A stretch of DNA of 64,000 bases from Sphingobium yanoikuyae (GCF_013001025.1 NZ_CP053021.1:3686001-3750000), one strand, 5' to 3'; counted from the stretch's first letter, positions 1-8,708 are shown. The notes: generated by a model not told the origin, from the sequence alone. Program-made: numbers and translations.

Positions 1-1658
1 ATATCCGCTTCATGTATCGCGGCGGCAATGACCGCCACTTCACCGACTATATGGCGGACTCGGTCTGGGGCCGGTACCTGATCGACGGCGACAAGGCGGG
101 CGTGCTCGAACATCTGCCGGTGATGCGCCACATCTACCGCCTGTGGGACGAGAAGTTCGACTTCGACAAGGGGCTCTATTTCGTCGAGCCGCTGCTCGAC
201 GCGACCGAATATACCGTCTCCTCGATCGACGCCTCGGGCGGCAAGGACGGCTTCCGCGGCGGCGACGCCTTCCGCCCATCGGTCAACAGCTACATGTATG
301 CCAATGCCCGCGCGCTGGCGAAGATGGCGACCATGGCCGGCGACAGCGAAATGGCGCAGGAATATGAGGCGCGGGCACAGGCGCTGAAGGACCATGTCCT
401 CGCCGACCTGTGGAGCGAAAAGCTCGGCCATTTCATCGACCGGCATCAGAGCCGCAAGAACCCGCACGTCCAATATTGGGATCCGATCCGCAATCGCGAG
501 CTGGTCGGCTACCTCCCCTGGATGTTCGATCTGGTCCCGGACGACGCCAAATATGCCGGCGCCTGGGCGCATCTGCTCGACCCCGCCTCGCTCGCCGGCA
601 AGGCGGGCATGCGCACGGTCGAAGCGAATTACGAATATCATATGCGGCAATATCGCTATCTGGGCGACGCGCCCGAATGCCAGTGGAACGGCCCGATCTG
701 GCCCTATCAGACGACCCAGGTGCTGATCGCCATGGCCAATCTGCTCGATCATCATGCCCAGCAGGGCCCTGTGACCCGCAGCGACTATATGCGCCTGCTG
801 CGCCAATATACCGCGCTCCATTATCAGGGCGACCGGCTCGACCTGGAAGAGGATTATCATCCCGAAACCGGCAAGCCGATCGTCGGCCTCGATCGCAGCC
901 ATCATTATTTCCATTCGGGCTATAATGACCTGATCCTGGGTGGTCTGGTCGGCATCCGTCCGCGCGCCGACGATGTGCTGGAGGTGAACCCGCTGCTGCC
1001 CGATGCCGGCGATCCGCAGGCGCTGGCCTGGTTCCGCGCGCAGGACATACCCTATCATGGCCATCGCATCGCCGTGACCTGGGACGCGGACGGCAACCAT
1101 TATGGCCGGGGCAAGGGGCTTTCGGTCGAGATCGATGGCAAGGAAGTCGCCCGGCGCGAAACATTGGGCCGGATCGAGCTGCCGGTGGCGCGCGTCGCCA
1201 ATGCGCCCGTCGCCCGGCCGATCAACCGCGCCGTGCAACTGGTGCGCAGCCAGTTCCCGATGGGCAGCGCGTCGAGCAACAGCGACCCCGAAAATGTCCA
1301 TGACGCGATCGACGGCCGCACCTGGTTCTTCCCCGAACTGCCCAATGGCTGGTCCTCCGCGCCGGGAGAAGCCAACCAATGGTATGCCATTGACCTGGGC
1401 AAACCCGTGTCCATCGGCCGCGCCGAACTCGCCTTCTTCGCCGACGGCAAGCAGTTTGCCGTACCGCAATCCTATCGCCTGCAGGCCATGGTCGATGGCC
1501 AATGGCGCGATGTCGCGACGCCCAAGGGCGCGCCGCTCGCCAACGGCGTGACCGACCTGCGCTTTACTGGCCGCGCCGCGCGCCAGTGGCGGGTGCTGAT
1601 GCGCCAGCCCCAGGGCAAGGCGATCCGGCTGGCGGAGATCAAGCTGTTCGACCGCTGA
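1..1658 (+). CDS. Glycoside hydrolase (MGH1/GH63-like alpha-barrel) with C-terminal discoidin domain, 5' partial
   Basis: The reading frame is open to the window edge, with Ile-Arg-Phe codons before the first ATG at 12, so the start lies upstream. About the first 370 visible residues resemble the (alpha/alpha)6 barrel of MGH1/GH63/GH65-type glycosidases, with acidic and aromatic stretches such as GGDAFRPSVNSYMYANA and ECQWNGPIWPYQTTQ. A short beta region follows, then a discoidin (F5/8 type C) carbohydrate-binding domain over about residues 400-548, containing NVHDAIDGRTWF and NQWYAIDLGKP. Family knowledge suggests an exported enzyme acting on a glycan or glycoside; the signal peptide would lie outside the window. 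The exact substrate cannot be told. The gene ends 117 bp before the next gene on the same strand. Confidence 0.75.
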   Translation, partial: IRFMYRGGNDRHFTDYMADSVWGRYLIDGDKAGVLEHLPVMRHIYRLWDEKFDFDKGLYFVEPLLDATEYTVSSIDASGGKDGFRGGDAFRPSVNSYMYANARALAKMATMAGDSEMAQEYEARAQALKDHVLADLWSEKLGHFIDRHQSRKNPHVQYWDPIRNRELVGYLPWMFDLVPDDAKYAGAWAHLLDPASLAGKAGMRTVEANYEYHMRQYRYLGDAPECQWNGPIWPYQTTQVLIAMANLLDHHAQQGPVTRSDYMRLLRQYTALHYQGDRLDLEEDYHPETGKPIVGLDRSHHYFHSGYNDLILGGLVGIRPRADDVLEVNPLLPDAGDPQALAWFRAQDIPYHGHRIAVTWDADGNHYGRGKGLSVEIDGKEVARRETLGRIELPVARVANAPVARPINRAVQLVRSQFPMGSASSNSDPENVHDAIDGRTWFFPELPNGWSSAPGEANQWYAIDLGKPVSIGRAELAFFADGKQFAVPQSYRLQAMVDGQWRDVATPKGAPLANGVTDLRFTGRAARQWRVLMRQPQGKAIRLAEIKLFDR

Positions 1659-1775
1659 ATTGGCTATGGCCCTGGATCGTGACGCAGCCTAAACGGACCG
1701 TCGCCCTGTTCAGCAAGCTGTGTTAGGGCGGATCGATCGGCGGCCTGGCACTGCAGGCCGCCAGCAATAAAGGGC

Positions 1776-3800
1776 ATGATGGTGACAGCGGCTGGCGAGC
1801 TTCGGTTTCGCTTTCGATTGCTCGGCGATTTCCGCCTGATCGACGAGGCGGACGGACGCGACCACAGCCCGCGCAGCCGCAAGGCCTGTGCCCTGCTCGC
1901 CCATCTCGCGCTGGAATCCGACCGCCGCGCCAGCCGCGACCGGCTGGTCGGCCTGTTGTGGAGCGACCGGGGCGAGGTGCAGGCGCGCGCCAGCCTGCGC
2001 CAGGCGCTGACCGACCTGCGTGCGCATCCGGCCGCCCCGCTCATCCATATCGAACGGCGTGACCTGCATCTGGCAGAGGGTGGCTTTTCCAGCGATCTCG
2101 GCGAGTTACTCGCCTGCGCCGCCGCCAACGACCTGGCCGGACTGGCCCGTATCCTGGATGGCGCGGGCAGCGCGATACTGGACGGGCTGGAGGGACTGGA
2201 CCGCAGCTTCGACGACTGGCTGATGATCGAACGGCAACGCTGGCGCGAGCGCATCGTCCAGGATGTGCTGCACGCCGTCGAGCGCAATGGCCAAAACGAT
2301 CTGCTCGACCTGCGCCGTGCGATCCTGACCCAGTTGCAGCGGCTCGACACCGGCGATGAACGGATCGCCCGGCTCGGCATGGCGCTTGACCAGAAGGCCG
2401 GCGACCATGTCGCGCTCCACCGCCGCTACCGCCAGTTGGAGACCGGGCTGCAACGCGATCTGGATGCCCGCGTGTCGCCCGACACCGAAAGGCTGCTGCG
2501 CGAACTGACGACGGTCGGATCGGTCATCGCCGCCGCCCCGCGCGCGACCGCCGCGCCCGCCATCGCCACAATCCCGCAGGCCAATGCCGAGCCGCCGATC
2601 CTGGTGATCGCCCCATTCAGCCTGATCGGCGATGGCGGCCCGGACGGCGCCCTGCTCACCAGCATCTGCCATGACGATCTGCAGACCGCCCTGGGCGGCA
2701 TGCGCGACCTGCGCATCCTGTCGGTCGACGCGCCATCGGCCGAGCGGATGAAGGCGGCCGCGCCCGCCTCGATCGCCAGCTATGCGCTGGACGGGTCGGT
2801 CCGCGCCGACGGCGATGGCTGGCGCATCAACCTGCGCATGACCCGGATCGACAGCGGCTTCCTGGTCTGGACGCGCCAGTTGACCGTGCGCCAGGGCGAA
2901 TTGCTCGCCGCGATCGACGATCTGGTCGCCCGGATCGCCGGCGCCATCCTGCCGGTGGTCGAACGCGATGTCGGCAAGCTGATGGAAGGACGCGTGCCCA
3001 GCGGGTCGGACGCCTATCCGCTCTATTTCACCGCCCGCGCCAAGATATTGGCCGCCGCCAGCCTGGTCGAGGTGCAGGAAGGGGCCGACCTGCTGGAGCG
3101 AGCGATCCTGCTGGAGCCGCGCCTGACCAATGCCTATCTGCAACTGGCGCGCCTCTACAACACCGATTTCATGCAGTTGATGGCGGGCCATGATGCTGCG
3201 CCGCTGCGCGCCCGCGCCTTCGACCTCTGCACCCGTGCGGTCGCGCTGGAACCCACCCATGGCGGCGTGCAGTCGCGCCTTGCCTGGTGCTATTTGCGCC
3301 GCGGCGACATGAAACAGGCGATGCAGGGCTTCATGACCGCGCTCAACCTGACGCCCTTTCACGCCGATGGCATCAACGAGATCGGCTTCGGCCTCGTCCA
3401 TCTGGGCGAGATGAAGGAAGCGCAGCGCCTGATCGCCCGCGCCTTCGAGCTGAATCCCTTCCCGTCGGACGAATATTTTTCCGATCTCGCGGTGCTCTAC
3501 GCCCTGTCTGGCGAGCATGAGGCGGCGGAAACCCAGTTCGAGATCGGCCGCAATCGATCGATCCACTATCTGGCGGTGCGGGGCGCCAATCTGGGCATGC
3601 TGGGCGGCGCAAAGCGGGCCGCGCCGGTGATCGACGAGCTGCGCCAGCGTTTCGCCAGCCTGTGGCAGGGCGACACCCCGGCCCGCGATGCCGATCTGGT
3701 CGACACCATGATCCAGTTCCTGCCGCTGCAGGGTCCGGCCGAACGCAGCCTGTTCCTGACCGGGCTGGAACAGGCCGGATTGCGCATCACGCCGCGCTGA
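1776..3800 (+). CDS. BTAD-type transcriptional regulator with TolB-like and TPR regions
   Basis: This 674-residue protein starts with a winged-helix DNA-binding region of the OmpR/SARP type (about residues 8-95, FRFRLLGDFRLIDEAD then RDRLVGLLWSDRGEVQARASLRQALTDLR). A bacterial transcriptional activator (BTAD) helical region follows (about 100-240). The middle (about 270-400) resembles the TolB-like N-terminal domain often seen in regulators and adenylate cyclases (ILVIAPFSLIGDGGPDGALL). The last part (about 410-640) is TPR-like. Two adjacent ATGs at 1776 and 1779 follow an AAAGGG ribosome site. SARP/BTAD activators are best known from antibiotic clusters of actinobacteria, but TPR-bearing versions occur in proteobacteria. 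The end overlaps the convergent tfuA end by 14 bp, so control of that locus is possible but unproven. Confidence 0.8.
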   Translation: MMVTAAGELRFRFRLLGDFRLIDEADGRDHSPRSRKACALLAHLALESDRRASRDRLVGLLWSDRGEVQARASLRQALTDLRAHPAAPLIHIERRDLHLAEGGFSSDLGELLACAAANDLAGLARILDGAGSAILDGLEGLDRSFDDWLMIERQRWRERIVQDVLHAVERNGQNDLLDLRRAILTQLQRLDTGDERIARLGMALDQKAGDHVALHRRYRQLETGLQRDLDARVSPDTERLLRELTTVGSVIAAAPRATAAPAIATIPQANAEPPILVIAPFSLIGDGGPDGALLTSICHDDLQTALGGMRDLRILSVDAPSAERMKAAAPASIASYALDGSVRADGDGWRINLRMTRIDSGFLVWTRQLTVRQGELLAAIDDLVARIAGAILPVVERDVGKLMEGRVPSGSDAYPLYFTARAKILAAASLVEVQEGADLLERAILLEPRLTNAYLQLARLYNTDFMQLMAGHDAAPLRARAFDLCTRAVALEPTHGGVQSRLAWCYLRRGDMKQAMQGFMTALNLTPFHADGINEIGFGLVHLGEMKEAQRLIARAFELNPFPSDEYFSDLAVLYALSGEHEAAETQFEIGRNRSIHYLAVRGANLGMLGGAKRAAPVIDELRQRFASLWQGDTPARDADLVDTMIQFLPLQGPAERSLFLTGLEQAGLRITPR

Positions 3801-4479
3801 TCTCCGCGCGCAGGCTGCGCAGGAAAAAGCTTTGCGGCGGCGGCGCGACACGCGGCGCCACCACCGGTCCCGCTATCGTCCGCAGCAACAGCTCCGCATC
3901 CTTGCGCTTGAGGCTAAGCCCCTGATCGATCGGTGGCAGGTCGCGCCCGGTCGCCTGGCGGAAGGCCTCGCCGATCAGCGCCCAGCTGCGATCCCGGAAA
4001 TTCATCCGCCGCGCCAGCCGCAGCAGCAGCGCACGGTCGCCTGCCGCCATCTCCACTTGCGCGATCGCATGTTCGGCATCGACCAGCGCCAGCGTCATCG
4101 CGCGATGGCCCAATTCTGCCGGCGCATGACTGACCATCACCGCATCGTCCCGCTCGATCTGCCCCGTCCCGTAAGCCTGCGCGATCGCGCCGATGCCCAC
4201 CATGCCGAACGGCGCCAGTTCCGCCGCACGCAATGCGCCCAGGCTGGCCGCACCATATACGGCGATCCCCTCGGCCATCACCTGGATGATTTCCTTGTGC
4301 CAGACCGACGGCGTGGTTTCGAACAGTCCGTCGACCAAGCCAATCGCGGCCGGTCGTTCGATCGCGGCGCGCAGCATGTCGCCGCGCCGCGCCGGCCCGC
4401 GCAACGCGACACCATCGGGCAAGGCCATCGTGGAACCGCCCAGGCTCGGCCCGGCAAAGACGATCGCATGCAGGCTCAT
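3787..4479 (-). CDS. tfuA: TfuA-like protein, partner of YcaO
   Basis: This 230-residue protein has the hallmarks of the TfuA family: FAGPSLGG near the N terminus, GLVDGLFETTPSVWHKEI around residues 48-65, and YGAASLGALRAAEL and FGMVGIGAI around 74-99. TfuA is named after the trifolitoxin cluster of Rhizobium. In thioamide-forming systems (archaeal methyl-CoM reductase, thioamitide-type RiPPs) TfuA works with a YcaO enzyme and is thought to help supply sulfur. Its start overlaps the ycaO stop by four bases (ATGA, 4476-4479), so the two are translationally coupled. The last 14 bp overlap the convergent BTAD regulator gene. No signal peptide is seen, so the protein should be cytoplasmic. The family call is strong; the chemistry here is inferred from the family. 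Confidence 0.9.
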   Translation of the reverse strand: MSLHAIVFAGPSLGGSTMALPDGVALRGPARRGDMLRAAIERPAAIGLVDGLFETTPSVWHKEIIQVMAEGIAVYGAASLGALRAAELAPFGMVGIGAIAQAYGTGQIERDDAVMVSHAPAELGHRAMTLALVDAEHAIAQVEMAAGDRALLLRLARRMNFRDRSWALIGEAFRQATGRDLPPIDQGLSLKRKDAELLLRTIAGPVVAPRVAPPPQSFFLRSLRAEISAA

Positions 4480-5654
4480 GCCGGCTCCATCGCCGCTTGC
4501 ATCGTGCCTGTGCGCGATGGCCGGTCATGATCGCCAAAGGCCGGCACCAGCAGCTTCACCACATCGATGCCGAGGTCGGGCCGGGTCAGGTCATGACAGG
4601 CGACCGGCCCTGCCCCCACCCTCGCACAGCGATCGAGCAGCCAGGCCAGATCATCCTCCGCCCCGTCATGGGCTACGGAGGGCACCGCCGACCAGGGTCG
4701 GGTTGCCGGCGCGAAATCGAGCATCGCCAACAGGAAGCCCTGCCGCTGCTGCCCGGCATCGCGATAGCGCGCCGGATCGATATCGTCGCGCGCACCGGCG
4801 ATCAGCGCGGCACGGGTCTGCGCCGCCTCGCAAATGGCGCGAGCGAGTGCGACGCCGGCATCGGGATGGCATCCCGCCCCCATTGCCGGCGGCAATTGCA
4901 CGCTGCGGGCCGCACCGCGTTCAGTGATCGCGCAGCCGATCACCGCTGCGCCGATCGGACCGGTCATGTCCCACAAGGACAGCGACAGCCCCGCGCGCCG
5001 CACCCGTGCGATCAGGCTGCGACCCAACCGGTCGGTCACGCTATTCAGATCGATCGCACTTGCCCGGCGCGCGCGCAGCCCCTGTTCCAGCCAGCGTGCA
5101 TGATCCTCGCGCTCGATCAGCTCGCACAGCGCCGAACAGCGCGCCTCGGCCGGGGTGTTGCCGGATGCCAGCCCATTGCTGTTGGGCCACAGATCGGGTT
5201 CGGCCGGCACGGTGAAATCCATCGTCACCAGCCCATGGGGTATCCGCATGGGTCGGCCGCTCAGCAGGTCGATCGCCTCGACCCAGCCGCGCGGTCGGGC
5301 CGGATCGAAGGATGCGCCCTGCTTGTCAGCCCGCGCCATCTGGCTCCAGAGCCGGGCTTCGCCGGCATCGGCACAACTGTAGCTGCTGGCGGGACAGGTT
5401 TCGGCATGATGCAGTTCGATCGCTTCCATCAGCGCGGAGACACGCGCGGCATCAGGCGTGGCGCCCTTGCCCTGCGACACGGACAGCGACAGTGACAGGG
5501 GACGGAACGCCTGGAATACGGGGATGCCGATGCGATCCAGACCGGTCACATCGGCAAGCCGCGTGACACCCAGCGCACGGGCCACAGGCGCGATCCGTGC
5601 GAGGGTGTCGGCAGGACGGCGGGAGCGATGCGCCCCGCGCCGGAACATCTTCAT
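4476..5654 (-). CDS. YcaO-domain ATP-dependent backbone-modifying enzyme
   Basis: This 392-residue protein is a YcaO-domain enzyme. Visible family blocks are SVSQGKGATPDAARVSALME (about 58-77), SNGLASGNTPAEARCSALCE (about 163-182, followed by LIERE) and GAGCHPDAGVALARAICEAA (about 257-276). YcaO enzymes phosphorylate a backbone amide with ATP and then install an azoline, a thioamide or another group. With TfuA next to it, thioamidation is the most likely reaction. The C terminus lacks the proline-rich PxPxP tail of azoline-forming YcaOs, which also fits a TfuA-type enzyme. The start lies only 14 bp after the stop of a small upstream frame, and the 3' end overlaps tfuA. The substrate is probably encoded in the same operon. 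Confidence 0.92.
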   Translation of the reverse strand: MKMFRRGAHRSRRPADTLARIAPVARALGVTRLADVTGLDRIGIPVFQAFRPLSLSLSVSQGKGATPDAARVSALMEAIELHHAETCPASSYSCADAGEARLWSQMARADKQGASFDPARPRGWVEAIDLLSGRPMRIPHGLVTMDFTVPAEPDLWPNSNGLASGNTPAEARCSALCELIEREDHARWLEQGLRARRASAIDLNSVTDRLGRSLIARVRRAGLSLSLWDMTGPIGAAVIGCAITERGAARSVQLPPAMGAGCHPDAGVALARAICEAAQTRAALIAGARDDIDPARYRDAGQQRQGFLLAMLDFAPATRPWSAVPSVAHDGAEDDLAWLLDRCARVGAGPVACHDLTRPDLGIDVVKLLVPAFGDHDRPSRTGTMQAAMEPA

Positions 5655-5668
5655 GGGCGCGATCGGCC

Positions 5669-5938
5669 TCAGGCGAAGTCGGCCTTGCCCGACCCAATCT
5701 CGGCAAAATAGGCGCGGGTGGCGCGCTGCTGTCCCGGCAGGGCGACCGCGTCCAGAACCGGACCGTCGGTGAACAGGCCGGCCACGCCGGCGATCGCCGC
5801 CTTGGCATCATCGCTGTCATCGTCGGCGGCCAGATAATGGACCTGCTCGACAAAGGCATAGCCAACGACCTTGGCCGGGTCGGCCGGGTCGGTCAGCTTG
5901 ATGACATAATTGGCGTCGGTGTCGTAGGATTCAGCCAT
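5669..5938 (-). CDS. Small acidic protein upstream of ycaO; candidate modified substrate
   Basis: This 89-residue frame starts MAESYDTDANY, with a GGGGG ribosome site five bases before the ATG at 5938. It ends 14 bp before the ycaO start, so co-translation is likely. I do not recognise a family. It is rich in Asp and Ala (AADDDSDDAKAA in the middle), has no cysteine and few Ser/Thr, and ends YFAEIGSGKADFA. The lack of Cys argues against thiazoline chemistry but not against thioamidation. Its size and place make it one of two candidate substrates of YcaO/TfuA, though it could instead be an accessory binding protein. A longer in-frame start at 6052 would add a hydrophobic stretch (about RAALIGFSLIVLALLVITV), but that stretch uses codons unusual for this genome and has a poorer ribosome site. 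Confidence 0.6.
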   Translation of the reverse strand: MAESYDTDANYVIKLTDPADPAKVVGYAFVEQVHYLAADDDSDDAKAAIAGVAGLFTDGPVLDAVALPGQQRATRAYFAEIGSGKADFA

Positions 5939-6044
5939 ATATACCCCCATAGTTCGTGATGGATCAAAAGTAGGTTGCGGGACCGTAATGACAAGCAGGG
6001 CGAGGACAATGAGGGAAAACCCTATCAACGCCGCACGGAGCATA

Positions 6045-6358
6045 TCAGACATAAGCGAAGGGCTCGACTGAGCGCTTCACATACATGGCCTTGCCGTTCG
6101 GGCTGACCGACACGCCCCAATAGCATGCCTCGCCCATCCCCGGCTCAATCGAGATGCGCACATCCTTGCTCGGCAATTCCACCTGCACCGGATCATTGCC
6201 GGCCGGCAGCTGAGCTCCAGCGTGTGGGCGACGCCGATCTTGGCGCGGGTCTTCACATGGTCGAGCCAATGCACCAGCCGGTCGCCGATCGAGATACGGA
6301 CGCTGTCATCCTTGAATCCCTGTTCGAGTGCGATGGTGATTTTGCGAAATTCCGACAT
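6045..6358 (-). pseudogene. Small protein gene interrupted by a -1 frameshift (about 104 residues if intact)
   Basis: The frame opens at 6358 (MSEFRKITIALEQGFKDD) after an AAGGGG ribosome site and reads sensibly to HTLELS near 6211. It then turns into Cys/Arg-rich nonsense that stops at 6077. A second frame takes over at 6209 (LPAGNDPVQVELPSKD) and ends FAYV at 6045. Sharing one base at 6209 joins the two into about 104 residues of alternating beta-strand pattern. No slippery heptamer is visible, so a sequencing/assembly error or a recent mutation is likelier than programmed frameshifting. I do not recognise the family. It lies 61 bp after the protease gene and upstream of ycaO, so it is another possible substrate or accessory protein. 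The rejoined form has a single Cys (ACYWGVSVS). Confidence 0.6.
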
Positions 6359-6419
6359 TGTTGGTCCCCTTTCGGAATGATGGGGCGCACCGCCAGGACA
6401 GGCGACGCGCCTGTATGGA

Positions 6420-8612
6420 TCAGATACTGAGGCCGTTCGCCTTGAGGGCCAGCATGCGCTGCATGTCCTGGCCGAGGTTAAAGCCACCGATGACATCGCC
6501 CGCCCGCACCGCGTCGAAGCCCAGCCCCGTCTGGCGCAGCGCCGGGGCAACCCCGCCATCCAGCGCGCGAGCGAGCTTGCCCGCCTCGCGCAGGAAACGG
6601 GTATGGCCGACGGCATTGACGGCGGCATCAGCGCTGCCCTCGGTCGCGATCGCCAGCAGGTGGCGAGCTTCCTTGAGATCGGCGTCATAAACCTCGATGC
6701 GGCGGGCGGCCGCAGCAGGGGTCTCACCGGGCCGTGCCCGCTCATCCACCTGCAACAGCTTATATTCGTCGGCCAGCGGGCCGGCGAGCGCGATCGCCGC
6801 CTGGCGTGCGAGCGGATGCTGACGCATCCGCGTGGCCGCTCGCAGCGCATCGACTGCCGATTGGACGCCGCGCGTGCCGTTGACGGCCAGCACCTGGCCG
6901 ACTTCCGGGGTGAAGATATCCTGCGCCAACCGCTCTTCCTCGCGGCTTTCGGGCGGCTCCACCTTCACCTCCAGCGGGTTGGAAATGACGGCCCGGCCAT
7001 CGACGACCAGCATCGCCTGGATGGTGTAGCGGCCCGGTTCGGCCATGTCCCAGCCATTACGGCCGGCGCCGACCAGCACGCTGTCATAGAGCGCCTCACC
7101 CTGACCCAGAATGATTTCCAGGCTCTCGCCGCAATGGCGCGAATAGGGCGACCATTGGCGCGCGGGCCGGCCATCCTTGCTGATGATCAGGGTCAGGCCG
7201 GCCCGTTCCGACAGGCGCGCCGCCGATGCCAGCTTGGGCCGGCCGCTGCGGTTGACCAGTGCCATCTCGACCACCGGCGGCAACAGATAGGGCAGGCGAT
7301 TGTCACGAGCATTGACCGACAGGGTCAGGCCGAACTCCTCATTGGGGTCCAACGCCACCTGCGAGAAGCCATGCTGGTCGAACCAGTCGGCATTGCCCAA
7401 CTGCACAAAGCGTTCGGGGCCATGGCGCATGAACAGCAGTTCGGAATCGGAAAAGCGGAAGTCGAAATCGGCAAAGAAGGCCGCCTGGCCGCCCGCCACC
7501 GCATAGGGATAGTTCATGAAGCTGCGCGCTTCGGGATCATCGGCCAGCGGAATCCAGGGCGTGCCCAGCGACTTCTGCCAGCTATGCGCCAGGTTGAAGG
7601 CATGGCCGACCTCATGCGCGGCGGTCCAGAAGCGCATTCGCCGCACCCAGGCGTCGGGATCGGCATCGCCTGCCGGCGGATGGGCGATGAAGGCGTCGGT
7701 GAAGATCGCCGTCCCCTGGCGATGGTTCGACCCGATATCGTCGAACATGATACCGCCCAGGCTGCTGCCCTGCACATGGAGCGAGGCGAACAGCACCCAC
7801 AGCGACCATTGCGGCTTGTCGGCAAAGCGCGACCAGTAGATCTGCATCGCGTCATGCATTTCCTGGTCGGTCCAGCGCTGGTCGGCGCCAGCCGCACCGA
7901 GCGGGATGGCGCCATTGCCGGGCGCGTCGCTGACGTTGAACCCCGCCCGCCGATAGACACTGTCCAGGCTCAGCGTCTCGCTGGCCATGGTCGCGGGATG
8001 ATTGGGGTGATCGTGCGTGCCGATTTCCGTCACGCGGGTCGCGCCGGCCACCGTGTCATATTCGAACTCGGCCGGACGAAAGCTCGAAGAGCTGAAAATA
8101 TAGGTGCGCACGAAGCTCGCTGCGCCGCCGCCGCTGAAGGTCGCCTCCACCTTGCGCTGGGCGGCGAGCAGGCTCTTCGTCACCTTCAGGCTGATCTGGG
8201 TATGGGGGATGGCGCCGACCTGGCCATCCTTGAACCAGATCTGGCCGCTATAATGATTGGCCCCGGTCCGGGTCAGCGCCGCGACCCAGCTGACCACCGG
8301 CCCCAGCGGGCCGGCGCGCGTGCCGCTGACCGTCATCTGCGGATAGCGGCCATCGACGTCCAGCCGCAATTCCTCGCGCGTATAGAGCGTCAGCGCATTG
8401 ATATCGTCGTCGAAGCGATCGACCGCACCGGGCAGCGCGCGCGGCATCGGGAAGCGCGGCGAGCGCACGAAATTGTAGCGGCCGCTGGCCTGCACCAGCA
8501 GCGGCAGGTGCCGCACCGGCCGCAGCTTGGGATCGATATCGAAACCGGCCATGTCGGTATCGAGCGCGCTGTCGCCGTCAAAATCGGCGGGATCGAAATC
8601 GGCAGTCATCAT
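6420..8612 (-). CDS. Metzincin-type zinc metalloprotease, operon with YcaO/TfuA
   Basis: The protein has about 730 residues. A zinc motif HEVGHAFNLAH sits at about residues 333-343: three His ligands and a catalytic Glu in HExxHxxNxxH form. About 45 residues later comes FMNYP, which fits a metzincin Met-turn. The start is taken at 8612 (adjacent ATGs at 8612 and 8609) because an AGGAGG ribosome site lies directly upstream; a longer frame to 8666 lacks this. No signal peptide is obvious; the N terminus is acidic (DFDPADFDGDSALD), so export by Sec is doubtful. The C-terminal third contains a beta-rich region (RYTIQAMLVVDGRAV) and a helical end. It is the first gene of the run leading to ycaO and tfuA, and could mature or degrade the modified product. 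Confidence 0.75.
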   Translation of the reverse strand: MMTADFDPADFDGDSALDTDMAGFDIDPKLRPVRHLPLLVQASGRYNFVRSPRFPMPRALPGAVDRFDDDINALTLYTREELRLDVDGRYPQMTVSGTRAGPLGPVVSWVAALTRTGANHYSGQIWFKDGQVGAIPHTQISLKVTKSLLAAQRKVEATFSGGGAASFVRTYIFSSSSFRPAEFEYDTVAGATRVTEIGTHDHPNHPATMASETLSLDSVYRRAGFNVSDAPGNGAIPLGAAGADQRWTDQEMHDAMQIYWSRFADKPQWSLWVLFASLHVQGSSLGGIMFDDIGSNHRQGTAIFTDAFIAHPPAGDADPDAWVRRMRFWTAAHEVGHAFNLAHSWQKSLGTPWIPLADDPEARSFMNYPYAVAGGQAAFFADFDFRFSDSELLFMRHGPERFVQLGNADWFDQHGFSQVALDPNEEFGLTLSVNARDNRLPYLLPPVVEMALVNRSGRPKLASAARLSERAGLTLIISKDGRPARQWSPYSRHCGESLEIILGQGEALYDSVLVGAGRNGWDMAEPGRYTIQAMLVVDGRAVISNPLEVKVEPPESREEERLAQDIFTPEVGQVLAVNGTRGVQSAVDALRAATRMRQHPLARQAAIALAGPLADEYKLLQVDERARPGETPAAAARRIEVYDADLKEARHLLAIATEGSADAAVNAVGHTRFLREAGKLARALDGGVAPALRQTGLGFDAVRAGDVIGGFNLGQDMQRMLALKANGLSI

Positions 8613-8708
8613 GCCCTCCTGTCGGCGCGCGTCGGATGCCCGCGCTCGCAGGATCGGGAATGGCATGGCCAGTGTGAGGCCAGGCGTCGGTCGAACGTGA
8701 AAAAAGCG

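Noticed and set aside
3787..5654. Trifolitoxin cluster
   Set aside because: Only YcaO and TfuA match; no trifolitoxin-like precursor or other tfx-type genes are recognisable.
6190..6220. Programmed -1 frameshift in the small gene
   Set aside because: No X-XXY-YYZ slippery heptamer or clear downstream stimulatory structure; error or mutation is simpler.
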